The notes: a model not told the origin generated them from the sequence alone. Shown: positions 19,387 to 29,428, numbered from the stretch's first letter. The stretch: DNA of 64,000 nucleotides from Cherax quadricarinatus (GCF_038502225.1 NC_091341.1:3604753-3668752); one strand, 5' to 3'. Program-made: numbers and translations.

Positions 19387-19654
19387 TCCACCCCTTTAAA
19401 AATTATGGTCATAGTTATAACCATTTACCGTGTCTACTGACTCTGCTGCTTCTGCAGCAACTGGTATTGCCACTACAGTCTCACTATATCTAGATGAAAT
19501 CCACAATTTACACACTCCAGATACTCCACACAAAGACATTACACATATTCCATTCACTTCACGCATCACACACTTTATACATCAAAAACTTTATACATCA
19601 CACACTTTACTTTTAAAGTTGCGGAAAATTCAAAGCTTTAAAACGAACCTGTTT

Positions 19655-19745
19655 ACACGACAGCTAGTAGGTGTGTATACGCGGGTTCAAATCCAGCCCG
19701 TGGTATGGTTTGTTTGCAATCGTGTCATTACGATTTCGTGAGTCA
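19655..19745 (+). mobile_element. SINE-2 copy, tail and B box
   Basis: B-box-like GGGTTCAAATCC and TGGTATGGTTTGTTTGCAAT, then CGTGTCATTACGATTTCGTG + AGTC, the 3' part seen again at 43790-43829. The A-box side is not conserved. Confidence 0.6.
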
Positions 19746-19864
19746 GTTACGCTCCCTTTTCTCTTTCTCTTTTTGATTTCCCCCTTTCTCTCTTACACTT
19801 TCCCTTGCTCTCTTTCTCAGCCTCATCCTTCAACGTTATGTATTCGTATAAATTTCTGTGAATT

Positions 19865-19977
19865 GACCTTTGATGAGTTCCGAGAGTTTTTCTACTCACG
19901 GAGCCTGGCCATGAGCCAGGTTCGTCTGGTGCTTGCCTGGTCAACGAGGCTGTTGATGCTGGCGGCGTGGCGTGCAA
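19865..19977 (-). mobile_element. LINE-B tail (minus)
   Basis: TTTGATGAGTTCCGAGAGTT, GAGCCAGGTTCGTCTGGTGC and TTGCCTGGTCAACGAGGCTG read as the reverse of other LINE-B tails. It stops at a T20/G12 run (19978-20009). Confidence 0.7.
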
Positions 19978-20009
19978 TTTTTTTTTTTTTTTTTTTTGGG
20001 GGGGGGGGG
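19978..20009. repeat. Poly-T/poly-G junction
   Basis: About 20 T followed by about 12 G, directly between a minus-strand LINE-B tail and a short plus-strand LINE-B-like piece (TTCAGGCCGGGCTGCAAGGG, 20010-20060). Confidence 0.9.
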
Positions 20010-20206
20010 TTCAGGCCGGGCTGCAAGGGTAAAAGACTTAAAACCAGTCACAGATATGCACCAAACTTATCATTCCCTACCCCAGTTGATATATAAGGTA
20101 GTTGAATCCTGTCCACCTTACATTAGGTAAGGGTAAATTCCCTTGACGTCCCTTGAAGTGCAGTAGCGTTGATTTCTTGACGTTCCGGCTGCATACCAAC
20201 AGTGTA

Positions 20207-20320
20207 CTTGCACTGTGTATGTAGCAGTCTAGTATGGGTTCAGTGGCTACGGCAGCTTCCAAGGCATTACTGTTACTTAGGAATTAACGTAGCTCTGGAT
20301 GGCTTATCCTACACAGGGAA
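20207..20320 (+). repeat. Dispersed repeat REP-A fragment
   Basis: GGGTTCAGTGGCTACGGCAG, CTTCCAAGG and TTACTTAGGAATTAAC: the 3' part of REP-A. Confidence 0.6.
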
Positions 20321-20340
20321 AATGGAATCTCTGAAGAGAC

Positions 20341-20560
20341 CACAGATAGCACGAAGATATCAGTGATATCACAGTGATAGCGCGAAGATATCAGTGATAT
20401 CACAGTGATAGCGCGAAGATATCAGTGATATCACAGTGATAGCGCGAAGATATCAGTGATATCACAGTGATAGCGCGAAGATATCAGTGATATCACAGTG
20501 ATAGCGCGAAGATATCAGTGATATCACAGTGATAGCGCGAAGATATCACAATGATATCAG
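20341..20560. repeat. 31-bp tandem repeat with GATATC palindromes
   Basis: About seven units of GTGATAGCGCGAAGATATCA + GTGATATCACA; each unit has two GATATC palindromes and the inverted repeat GTGATATCAC. Confidence 0.9.
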
Positions 20561-20694
20561 TGCTATCACAAACAGCACAAAGATCTCAAAGAGACAGCAC
20601 GATCATACAGATATCTTCACAGATTCTAGTTCCCCTGTGTGGGATATACCGATCTAAAACACTGCAGTTCTCATGTAATGGTAAATGCTCTAGT

Positions 20695-20890
20695 GAAACC
20701 TTAGAAGCTGGCATAGCAGCTGAACTTTTAATGGAATACCTGACGATATAAAAACCTTCAAGCCTCTCATCTCAGTCTTACAGATATTTTATTGCATGAT
20801 GTACGAGGTCCATCCTGTGTGGTGGAATATGACAGGGAAACATAGCAAGCTTTTGTTCCCACTGTGGAACTATCGTATAGAAGAATAACA
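20695..20890 (-). repeat. Dispersed repeat REP-A (minus)
   Basis: Reverse-complement matches to REP-A: AACCTTAGAAGCTGGCATAG (from GGCAGCTTCTAAGG), GGTGGAATATGACAGGGAAA and TTGTTCCCACTGTGGAACTA. Confidence 0.6.
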
Positions 20891-21094
20891 ACACACTGCT
20901 GACGTATCTAATTTTGTTCAATAAAAAAAAAGGTGTGACTGTGACAGAAGTGTTTTTCGCAATTAGCGGACGGAGGGTCGAGCCTCCTACACTTTTTGCG
21001 TTTTAGAGCTTTACATGAATAATAAAATAAGCGTGTATTGAATGAAGGGATTTTATTTCATTTAGCAAATTAGGGTACGTTAGCAGTGTGCTGG

Positions 21095-21250
21095 TACACT
21101 ATTCTGTACGATAATTACACAGTGGGAACAATAGCCAGCTATATTTCCCTGTTATATTCCATCACACTGGATAGGTCACATACAGTGTGTTGAAAAATGT
21201 CAGTCTGAGCTGGTAGACTTTAGTAGGACAATATGGATATCGTACATAAA
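21095..21250 (+). repeat. Dispersed repeat REP-A, 5' part
   Basis: AATTACACAGTGGGAACAAT, CCCTGTTATATTCCATCACA and TGTCAGTCTGAGCTGG. It is separated from its 3' part (21420-21515) by an HF left arm and REP-E, so it is probably an interrupted copy. Confidence 0.65.
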
Positions 21251-21254
21251 TGGT

Positions 21255-21332
21255 ACACAGTACTGACAAGATGAAGAATCAGACACGTGCAGCTTCTGGG
21301 TATTTTTTTTTTGTATACGTTTCGCCAAATTA
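21255..21332 (-). repeat. Foldback (HF) left arm
   Basis: ACTGACAAGATGAAGAATCA is the left terminus, followed by TGCAGCTTCTGGGTATTTT and ATACGTTTCGCCAAA. The hammerhead-like box is missing because REP-E abuts. Confidence 0.6.
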
Positions 21333-21392
21333 TGACCCGCCGATGGAGCTTTTGGTCATCTGACCGAGGACTCCCGCTGGCTTACCAGATGT
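21333..21392. repeat. Dispersed repeat REP-E, second copy
   Basis: ATGACCCGCCGATGGAGCTT.. GGCTTACCAG, nearly the same as 19323-19386. Confidence 0.65.
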
Positions 21393-21419
21393 TGTACGTG
21401 TAATTATTCTTTTAAGTAT

Positions 21420-21515
21420 TCAAGTTTCAGTAGCTACGGCAGCTTCAGTTGTTTCTTACCGGCAAAGCTGGAGTTACTGTTACTTGGGAATTACCCTCTC
21501 TCAGGAGAAGGGAAG
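21420..21515 (+). repeat. Dispersed repeat REP-A, 3' part
   Basis: TCAGTAGCTACGGCAGCTTC, GCAAAGCTGGAGTTACTGTT and ACTTGGGAATTACCC. Confidence 0.65.
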
Positions 21516-21714
21516 GGAGGGAGGAGGGTGATGTTGTGGCGGCAGGGTGTACCAAGACTGAGATACAGCAGCAACAGTGTGGTGGTGGTGCCTCAGGCAG
21601 GACGCCACTCAACACTGTTTACCAGGGAGCAACACTTGGGGGAATATGGCTACGGGGATGGTAATTAGGTTGTTAGTATGTATTGAAAGGTTGGTTTACA
21701 CAGTAACGCCTTGC

Positions 21715-21832
21715 ATTTCCTACCCGCTACCCCCTCCCCATCTTCCTCTACCCACTACCCCTCCCCATTTGCTCCTCCTACCCACTACCCTCTCCCCATC
21801 AGCTGCCCCTACCCTAACCTCCCTCCATCGTC
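21715..21832. repeat. Pyrimidine-rich imperfect tandem repeat
   Basis: Variants of CTACCCACTACCCCCTCCCC. Confidence 0.6.
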
Positions 21833-21836
21833 TGTA

Positions 21837-22030
21837 ATAATGGTAGAATTATCGAGAAAATGTTAGGTAAATGGATACAGATGCAACTAATGTGACATTT
21901 TATTGTGGCAACGTATAACTCTCCGGGAGCTTTGTCAAGCTGTTGACAAAACTCCTGCAGAGGGAAACGTTGCCCCAATAAATTGCCACATTAGTTGCAT
22001 CTGTATCCATTTACCTAAATTTTAAGTTCC
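21837..22030. repeat. Complete short foldback (HF subtype 2)
   Basis: Left arm: TGTTAGGTAAATGGATACAG, ATGCAACTAATGTGACATTT and TATTGTGGCAACGT. Right arm: its reverse complement ending ATCCATTTACCTAAAT. Arms of about 85 bases meet at AGCTTTGTCAAGC/TGTTGACAAAACT. The right arm has GGGAAACGTTGCCCC at 21963-21977 and the left has lost GAAA. Confidence 0.8.
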
Positions 22031-22044
22031 ACCTCTCGTTCAAC

Positions 22045-22048
<4 letters not shown>

Positions 22049-22111
<63 letters not shown>

Positions 22112-22160
22112 CCTGTGTCTGTCTGTATCTTTATCTCTCTCTCTCTCTCTCTCTCTCTCA
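22049..22160. repeat. (GT)n and (CT)n microsatellites
   Basis: (GT)n at about 22049-22103 ends in GCGCGCGC; (CT)n lies at about 22134-22160. Confidence 0.95.
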
Positions 22161-22615
22161 GTAATTAACAAATGCGTATTGGTAAATTAAAAATATAATT
22201 TCATTCTCATCATTTTTGCGTGTTCTTGTCTTTATGCAGGTGTGTCTCCAGAAGTTTGATGTAAGAGGGGCTAAGAGGTAACAGATGGATGGAGGGGGCT
22301 AGTGGACTTACCTTCAAGTAACATCACTTATTTATATTTGAGGGGCTTCAGCCCCCCCCATTTGCCCTCCTCCTGGTGCCATCCACTATTTGTACTGAAA
22401 TATTTTTTGTAGTTTGTATTTGAGGACAACGTTGTGAGACCAGAATCTACTATGGCACTACCCCCACCTTCATGTCACCTCCCCCATTGTTCCTACTTTT
22501 TGAATTGTATACAGATCCATTGAGAAGCAGGAGTACCATAGGCACAATTAGATAACAATATCAACATCTGTATGATCCAAGAATCATCAACCTGCTGCCA
22601 GCAGAATCAACATCC
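22161..22615. other. Spacer without recognised feature
   Basis: No gene or shared repeat supported. Confidence 0.4.
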
Positions 22616-22619
22616 TCAT

Positions 22620-22780
22620 GGTCCAACCTGCTACCAGCATATGTCAGATATAATGCTGCAGATGTTTTGAAGAGGAAACTGCATCGCTTCGTCTTGGAGA
22701 AGCCAAATCAGCCTGGTTGTGATACTCGTGTATGCCTTCGCGTTGCCAGCAGCAACAGCCTAATTTACCAGTCAACATGA
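22620..22780 (+). mobile_element. Diverged LINE 3' coding end
   Basis: Translation reads like the LINE-A/B C-terminus (..FKRKLHRF..KPNQPGCD..CLRVASSNSLI). An older family member, frame intact for only about 40 codons. Confidence 0.6.
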
Positions 22781-23149
22781 TAGTCTGTGAAGGTGTAAAA
22801 TCACAGGTGTCGCAGACACACGATGCTGCAGCCTTCAAATAAAACGGGTGATTTCGCACGCTTTTGAGTTCGTCGATTTTTACTCGATCTAAGCCTCCGC
22901 AAAAATTTAATGCTAGTTATTCTAGGTTAACATAAATGATCCCTTATTTACATACACTTTACCTACAATAGCGATATAACAAACAAGAGGTTTACACTTG
23001 TCAGTTGCTACAAACCTGAGACCGTTTAAAATGTTGATATCCACATGCACGCTGTATGACCTACAACCCTAAGAGAGCCTTGATACCGGTAAGGGGCTCT
23101 TGATCCAGGGAATTGGGCCTATAGCTTCTCTTAGTAACAGTAATAATGT
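22781..23149. other. Spacer without recognised feature
   Basis: AT-rich, no supported feature. Confidence 0.4.
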
Positions 23150-23405
23150 TTTAACAGATACAAGGATAGTTATACTGTTTACTGGGAACATAATCTAACT
23201 TTCTTTCCCTATCATATTGAAGCATAGAGGAGGCTTTGGCTACGTGGGTAAATCAAAATTTGCCAGTCTGACTTGTCAGCCTGAGCTGGGAGATTTTAGT
23301 AAGCGAAGAGGATAACGTCAAGCATTCCACTATGGGTTCAGTATCTATGAGAGCCTAACAGTTTACGTTCCAGCAGAGCTGGAGTTGGTATCACGGGGAA
23401 CACAG
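23150..23405 (+). repeat. Dispersed repeat REP-A, diverged copy
   Basis: TTTCCCTATCATATTGAAGC, GTCAGCCTGAGCTGGGAGAT, TATGGGTTCAGTATCTATGA and CCAGCAGAGCTGGAGTTGGT. Confidence 0.6.
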
Positions 23406-23642
23406 AGTGAGGCAGCGAAGGAACAACGTAAATAAACCATTATAGTTGCGGTTAAAAGCATCTTGATCAAGTTTACAAGCAACTTTTACCCAACAATTGA
23501 ATACTTCCAGCTAGTACTGCATTTTCGTACACAGGACTGAAGTGTTTTCTGCAATATATTCCAGCAAGTACTGGGATTTTCTTACGTAGGCTTCAAGTGT
23601 TTTCTTACAATATAATTCAGCAGGTACTGCAGTTTTGTTACG

Positions 23643-23877
23643 CAGGATTCTGGAGAGAGAGTTTATCTGGAGAGAGTTCCGGGGGTCAACGCCCCCGCGG
23701 CCCGGTCTGTGACCAGGCCTCCTTAGGTCAGTGTCCCAGGATCAGACTAACACCCAGTACCCATTTTACTGATGGGGAACATAGACAACTGCAATGTTTC
23801 TACTCTGGCTGGGAATCGAACCCAGGCCCTCACCGTGTGAAGCGAGAGCGTTAACCACCAGGCCACCAGAGCCCCTT
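23643..23877 (-). mobile_element. tRNA-Val-derived SINE with LINE-A tail (SINE-V)
   Basis: Read on the minus strand. A tRNA-like head (about 23877-23805) has A box TGGCCTGGTGGTTAACGC, a CAC anticodon-like triplet in CGCTTCACACGG, and B box GGTTCGATTCCC. The body runs through GTAGAAACATTG, TAAAATGGGTACTGGGTGTT and CTGGGACACTGACCTAAGG. The last about 80 bases (23727-23643) are the LINE-A 3' tail, down to the CTCCAGATAAACTC terminal repeat. Sharing a LINE tail is how many SINEs recruit the partner LINE's reverse transcriptase, so LINE-A is the likely driver. No clear target duplication. Confidence 0.8.
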
Positions 23878-24339
23878 AGTGTGTTTCCTTACACAAGATA
23901 TGATATTCCAGAAGAACTGGAGTTGTCTAGCGCACTTTTTCCTTGGATGTGACCCACAATAGTCTGATAACACACACATCCTTCGTCACTGCTATAGGTA
24001 AGTATGCGAATCATTGGTGTTTCTTCGTGGTAGGAAGTCTAGACTAGGAAGAAATAATAGAAGACGAAGGAGGGGAACAAGAAGAACAAAGATAACTAGG
24101 CACGTTGTTGGCACAACTACCTGGAGATTGTATCAGGCTTTCCCCCCTTCCCTAATCCACGGCTTCCTTGACGCCGAAGGCTCGAACCTTCGTGCTGGGT
24201 GAACCCATTTAAACCCTCTCACGAGTCATACCCCTCCCCCTCTCCATGCCTACCCCGCTCCGAGGGATGTACCCCCTACCCACCTCCCCTTCCCTGGCCT
24301 CAGCAATATACAACGCCAGCGTCTTCATCTTCGAATTTA

Positions 24340-24460
24340 GTCCGGTCTAAAATATCAGCCGGGCGCTGGGTTTATCCACTGGCGGTTTATCCTGCCATTT
24401 ACGGTTTATCCTTCCGCCAAGAGTTTATCTTTCCGCTGAGGGTTTATAGAGGCGGTGTGG
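24340..24460. repeat. Degenerate ~20-bp tandem repeat
   Basis: Five or six diverged units around GGTTTATCCTTCCGC. Confidence 0.6.
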
Positions 24461-24588
24461 TCTAGCAGGTTGCTGGGAAGCGGTGGATGGCACTCTCACA
24501 AGTTTTAATCATAAAGCCACACTGATGCCCTGCAGGGAATTGGATTAAAACGTTTTTCAATAAGTCTGATAACGAATATCCGTATGTT

Positions 24589-24591
<3 letters not shown>

Positions 24592-24646
<55 letters not shown>
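24592..24646. repeat. (GA)n microsatellite
   Basis: Uninterrupted GA run of about 27 units. Confidence 0.95.
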
Positions 24647-24649
<3 letters not shown>

Positions 24650-24659
24650 TTCATTTGCC

Positions 24660-25055
24660 AAAATTAGATATAGCAGCAGTGTGCTGCTACCCTATTCAAC
24701 AGGATAGTTACACAGTGGGAACACCAGTTGTGTGCTGCTACCATATACTGTATGACAGTTACACAGTGGGAACACCAGCTGTGTGCTGCTACCATATTTT
24801 ATACGAAAGTTACACAGTGGGAACACCAGTTGTGTGCTGCTACCATATACTGTATGACAGTTACACAGTGGGAACACCAGATGTGTGCTGCTACCATATT
24901 TTATAAGATAGTTACACATTGGGAACAAAAGCTACGTTTCTCCGTCATATTCCATTACACAGGATGGGTCACAACGTAGAAATGTGTCAGCCTGAGCTGA
25001 CATTCCAGCAGAGTTGGAGTTACCATCACTTCAGAAGTGTCTTCTGTCAGGGGTG
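24660..25055 (+). repeat. REP-A copy with internal 51-bp tandem amplification
   Basis: Within REP-A the segment GTGTGCTGCTACCATATACT.. to CACAGTGGGAACACCA is present about five times in tandem with a 51-bp period (24676-24925). REP-A then resumes with TCCGTCATATTCCATTACAC, GTCAGCCTGAGCTG and CCAGCAGAGTTGGAGTTACC. Confidence 0.8.
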
Positions 25056-25620
25056 AGGAGGAGGGGATGAGGGGAGGAGAGAGGAGTAGCAGAGAGATTT
25101 TGCAGAGAAGGAAGAAGAAAATGAAGAATGATGGAGGATGGTAGGGTGGGCAGATTAAACTTACGGATGGGGAAATGGAGTGGAAAATAGCAAAGGAAGA
25201 TGGAAGGGGTTTTCTAATAAGGTGATGGGAGAGCCAGCTTTCCTCTCTCTCTCTCTCTCTTTCCATCTATCTTTCCCTCCCTCCTTCCCTCCCCTCCGTC
25301 ACACAACAGCTGCAAAAGGATAGAGAAGAGAGGTGTGCTTGATATGGGAGAGAAATGTGTGATGTGAAAGAAATATGGGGGAAGAGAGTGGAGGGTTGTG
25401 AGAGTGTGTTGGCGAGAGGAGTGACGTGTGTGAGAAGGGGGGAATGAGGGTTTTGGAAGATGAGTGTGGGAGGAGTGTAGGAGAGTGTGGGACGAGTGTA
25501 GGGGAGTGCGAGACGAGTGTGAGGGAGTGAAAAAGGAGTGTGGGGGGAGTGGGAGGGAAGAGTGGATCACCACAGACTGCGAGACGCTCTCTGGAGAATA
25601 CAAATGACTGTTTTTCCTTC
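25056..25620. other. Low-complexity spacer
   Basis: AG-rich stretch, (CT)n at about 25238-25262, then imperfect repeats of GAGGAGTGTGGGAGAGTGTA type (25400-25560). No gene. Confidence 0.5.
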
Positions 25621-25627
25621 ACTGTAC

Positions 25628-26580
25628 CAGTCCTTCGTGCAGTATTGACCACACAGTGTACACGTCTTCGTGCAGTATTGACCACACAGTGTACACGTCT
25701 TCGTGTAGTATTGACCACACAGTGTACACGTCTTCGTGCAGTATTGACCACAGTGTACACGTCTTCGTGCAGTATTGACCACACAGTGTACGCGTCTTCG
25801 TGCAGTATTGACCACACAGTGTACGCGTCTTCGTGCAGTATTGACCACACAGTGTACACGTCTTCGTGCAGTATTGACCACAGTGTACACGTCTTCGTGC
25901 AGTATTGACCACACAGTGTACACGTCTTCGTGTAGTATTGACCACAGTGTACACGTCTTCGTGTAGTATTGACCACAGTGTACACGTCTTCGTGTAGTAT
26001 TGACCACAGTGTACACGTCTTCGTGTAGTATTGACCACAGTGTACACGTCTTCGTGTAGTATTGACCACAGTGTACACGTCTTCGTGTAGTATTGACCAC
26101 AGTGTACACGTCTTCGTGTAGTATTGACCACAGTGTACACGTCTTCGTGTAGTATTGACCACAGTGTACACGTCTTCGTGTAGTATTGACCACAGTGTAC
26201 ACGTCTTCGTGTAGTATTGACCACAGTGTACACGTCTTCGTGCAGTATTGACCACAGTGTACACGTCTTCGTGTAGTATTGACCACAGTGTACACGTCTT
26301 CGTGTAGTATTGACCACAATGTACACGTCTTCGTGTAGTATTGACCACACAGTGTACACGTCTTCGTGCAGTATTGACCACAGTGTACACGTCTTCGTGC
26401 AGTATTGACCACAGTGTACACGTCTTCGTGCAGTATTGACCACAGTGTACACGTCTTCGTGTAGTATTGACCACAGTGTACACGTCTTCGTGCAGTATTG
26501 ACCACACAGTGTACACGTCTTCGTGTAGTATTGACCACACAGTGTACACATCTTCGTGTAGTATTGACCACACAGTTATA
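25628..26580. repeat. 31/33-bp tandem repeat, about 30 copies
   Basis: The unit is GTGTACACGTCTTCGTGTAG + TATTGACCACA (31 bp) or with an extra CA (33 bp). Units differ mainly at TGCAG/TGTAG and by the CA indel. The 33-bp units cluster at both ends and the 31-bp units in the middle. Minus-strand frames remain open for 310-424 codons only because the unit lacks stops. Diverged units trail to about 26710. Confidence 0.95.
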
Positions 26581-26594
26581 TGTCATAGTGTTTG

Positions 26595-26655
26595 CTTACG
26601 TGTCTTTCTAAACCAACTTGTCGGTATTTATTACCAAGGTTTATACCACCACACA
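26595..26655 (+). repeat. Foldback (HF) right terminus fragment
   Basis: AACCAACTTGTCGGTATTTATTACCA is the HF terminal word, here placed between 31-bp repeat units and their diverged continuation. Confidence 0.55.
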
Positions 26656-26835
26656 GTGTACCAGTCACCATGTAGTATTGACCTCACAGTCACAGTCGCT
26701 AATATAAGTGTACACCCCCCTCAACCATGTAGTGTGTGCTCAAGTGCTCTCTTAAGCCTAAAACACCTACTTAATACACAGATAAAACACTGTGTAATGA
26801 GAAGAAATTAATAAAAATCTACTAATGTTGGTGGA

Positions 26836-27255
26836 ATTACCGACAATGTTAGGTAAAAGGACAAGTGCAACTAATGCGACATTTTATTGTAGCAACGTTT
26901 CGCTCTCCAGGAGCTTAGTCTCTGTATTGTTTGAAGACACACACACTTATGCAACATATGGGAATCTTTATTGAGGAAACGTTTCGCCACACAGTGGCTT
27001 TATCAGTCCAATACAAAGCAGAAAGGTGTAAGGAGAGGACAAGTTTGAGGTAATTAGTCCCTCAGCCTGGAGTCGATGTGTTCAGTCCATCAATCGTGTA
27101 GAATGTACAGTATAGGGCCGTAGACGTGGCTTATGTACTGTAGTAAGGCGAGGCGGCGGGGTCATAGTGGAACCATCCACTAGTCTAAGTAGCTCCTGGA
27201 AAGCGAAACGTTGCCACAGTAAAATGTTGCATTAGTTGCACTTGTGTTTTTTCCT
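26836..27255. repeat. Composite foldback: subtype 1 nested in subtype 2
   Basis: A subtype-2 left arm (26850-26931: TGTTAGGTAAAAGGACAAGT.., CAACGTTTCGCTCTCCAGGA) and matching right arm (about 27188-27250: AGCTCCTGGAAAGCGAAACG, TTGCCACAGT) enclose a subtype-1 half element (26935-27180). The latter includes the motif at 26969-27013 and the central words GTAATTAGTCCCTCAGCCTG and GTGTTCAGTCCATCA. Confidence 0.7.
26969..27013 (-). ncRNA. Hammerhead-like motif, stems intact, box C3/A8
   Basis: On the minus strand stem I is UAUUGGA against UCC-UC-AAUA and stem II is GCCAC/GUGGC, both perfect, with GAAACGUU. The box reads CUGAUAA, so the C3-G8 pair is broken (C with A); this copy is predicted inactive. 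Confidence 0.6.
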
Positions 27256-27407
27256 AAAATAAATAACAGAAAATACAGTAATGTTTTATATTCATAAATT
27301 CAGTTTTGAACGTAGAAAATGGAGTACGGAGAGTAACACTCAGAACACACTGCCTCCAACACTTCACGATAAATCCATCAGTTTATATTAAAACTTGACG
27401 CTTCGGG

Positions 27408-27446
27408 AACACTTGGTAATGGTCCTGGTCGGCCGAAACGTCTTGC
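27408..27446 (+). ncRNA. Hammerhead-like motif fragment, GGTCC subtype
   Basis: AACACUUGGUAAUGGUCCUG, GUCGGCCGAAACGUCUUGC. Stem II can pair GGUC with GGCC (one G-U); the box is UUGGUAA and diverged. Confidence 0.4.
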
Positions 27447-27518
27447 TTCAGTTTCTAGTTAGTTGCTAAAATGAAGTAGTATTTGTATATGCAGTTATTT
27501 CAAACAGACGCTAATTGT

Positions 27519-27519
<1 letters not shown>

Positions 27520-27557
<38 letters not shown>

Positions 27558-27604
27558 CCAGCAGTACCAGCATGTGTGAAACACACTAGTTTTTTGTATA
27601 TGTC

Positions 27605-27652
<48 letters not shown>

Positions 27653-27656
27653 TGTA

Positions 27657-27728
<72 letters not shown>

Positions 27729-28175
27729 CTCTCTCTCTCTCTCTCCCCTCTCTCTCTCTCTCCCCTCTCCCTCCCTTCCTCTCTTCCCTCCCTTCCTCTC
27801 TTCCCTCCCTTCCTCTCCCCCTCACTCTCTCCTTCCCTCCCTTTCTCTTCCTCTCTCCCTTTCTCTTCCTCTCTCCCTTCCTCCCCCTCTCTTCCCTCCA
27901 TCCCCCCTCTGTTCCTCTCTCCCCCCTCTGTTCCTCTCTCCCCCCTCTCTCTTCCTCCCCGCTCTCTCTTCCTCCCTCCCCCTCTCTTCCTTCCTCCCTC
28001 CCCCTCTCTTCCTTCCTCCCTCCCCCTCTCTTCCACCCTCCCTCCCATTCTCTCCCTCCCCCACACTCTCTTACTCCCCCTGTCTTCCTTCTTCCCTCCC
28101 ACTCTTTCTTCCTCCCCCTCTCTTCTCGCCCCTCTTTCCTCTCCCTCTTCCTTCCTCCGCCCTCTCCCTCCCAGG
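27520..28175. repeat. (GTA)n, (GT)n and long pyrimidine tract
   Basis: (GTA)n at 27520-27556, (GT)n at about 27608-27650, (CT)n at about 27674-27726, then about 450 bases of almost pure C/T built from CTCTCCCCCT, CCCTCCCTTCCT and related words. Open frames of 190-241 codons on both strands are compositional artefacts. Confidence 0.95.
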
Positions 28176-28768
28176 TTGTAGTTTAGCATGCCCACACTGT
28201 GGTGGTGGAGGCAGGCAGGCAACACCTACCATAATATACGGTGCCCAGCAACACATTATGCGTCCTGGATTATTCTGGGTTAATATTATGCCAGTAAGGT
28301 GCGCCGGGCGGCTTCTATAAAGACACTCAAGTATTTCCTTAAAGATTTATGTATTCTAATATTCTTCTTGTGTATTTTGTCGGTGATACTCTCAAGTAAC
28401 TGCTAAAATGTTGATTTGTACCTCTTTTTATCATAGTATGCTTAAAGATTTGTGGAACCCGATTTGTGCGAGTCAATGGTAAACATCTGCCAATATATAA
28501 AATATTTTACACATGTTTAGCTAATACGTGAAACATGGGCTTATGATGCCTATTTGAATGTTTACCTATTCTTCATATGTTTCCAGCGGCTGGGTAACGT
28601 TTCGCTTACGTTACTGATTGTAGAGAATTACAACACTGTGGCAGTAATAGTCAAGAGTATGTACTAGCAAAATTGGTTGAAAATAAGTATTGTAAGTAAT
28701 ATCTTGATTTGTGACCTTGTGCCTGAGAGGTTAGTGGACAGCGACCATCCAGGGAGGTACTACCCTCC
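28176..28768. other. Spacer without recognised feature
   Basis: AT-rich. A GTAACGTTTCGCTTACGTTAC palindrome-like stretch near 28594-28612 may be an HF relic, but no arms are visible. Confidence 0.4.
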
Positions 28769-28938
28769 TACCTGGAGGGCATTCCGGGGATCAACGCCCC
28801 CGCGGCCCGGTCCACGACCAGGCCTCCCCGTGGATCAGGGCCTAATCAACGAGGCTGTTACTGCTGGCAGCACGCAGTCCATCGTACGAACCACAGCCCG
28901 GCTGATACGGCACCATCTTTAGGTATCTGTTCAGCTCC
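28769..28938 (-). mobile_element. LINE-A 3' end (170 bases)
   Basis: ACCTGGAGGGCATTCCGGGG, ATCAACGCCCCCGCGGCCCG, GACCAGGCCTCCCCGTGGAT and TTTAGGTATCTGTTCAGCTC: closest to copies 1 and 2 but with several differences. It ends directly at a (TA)n run. Confidence 0.85.
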
Positions 28939-28941
28939 CAC

Positions 28942-29100
<159 letters not shown>

Positions 29101-29190
29101 CATTTCTAAACACGTAGAACCCTGGAATAATTCTTACATACACTTATTCAGTGTACTTTACACTTCGTTTTTCTGTATTTCTTCATTTTG

Positions 29191-29428
29191 GCTGGAATTA
29201 TGCAGAAGCCAGCTGGAATTATGCAGAAGCCAGCTGGAATTATGCAGAAGCCAGCTGGAATTATGCAGAAGCCAGCTGGAATTAGGCAGAAGCCAGCTGG
29301 ACTTAGGCAGAAGCCAGCTGGACTTAGGCAGAAGCCAGCTGGACTTAGGCAGAAGCCAGCTGGACTTAGGCAGAAGCCAGCTGGAATTATGCAGAAGCCA
29401 GCTGAACTTAGGCAGAAGCCAGAAAAAA
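29191..29428. repeat. 21-bp tandem repeat
   Basis: About eleven units of CTGGAATTATGCAGAAGCCA + G, with a block of CTGGACTTAGGCAG variants in the middle. A seven-codon period keeps a frame open. Confidence 0.9.

Noticed and set aside
23805..23877. Functional tRNA-Val (CAC) gene on the minus strand
   Set aside because: Stems are mismatched and the head continues into a SINE body with a LINE tail.
25299..26586. Minus-strand frames of 310-424 codons
   Set aside because: Produced by the 31/33-bp array.
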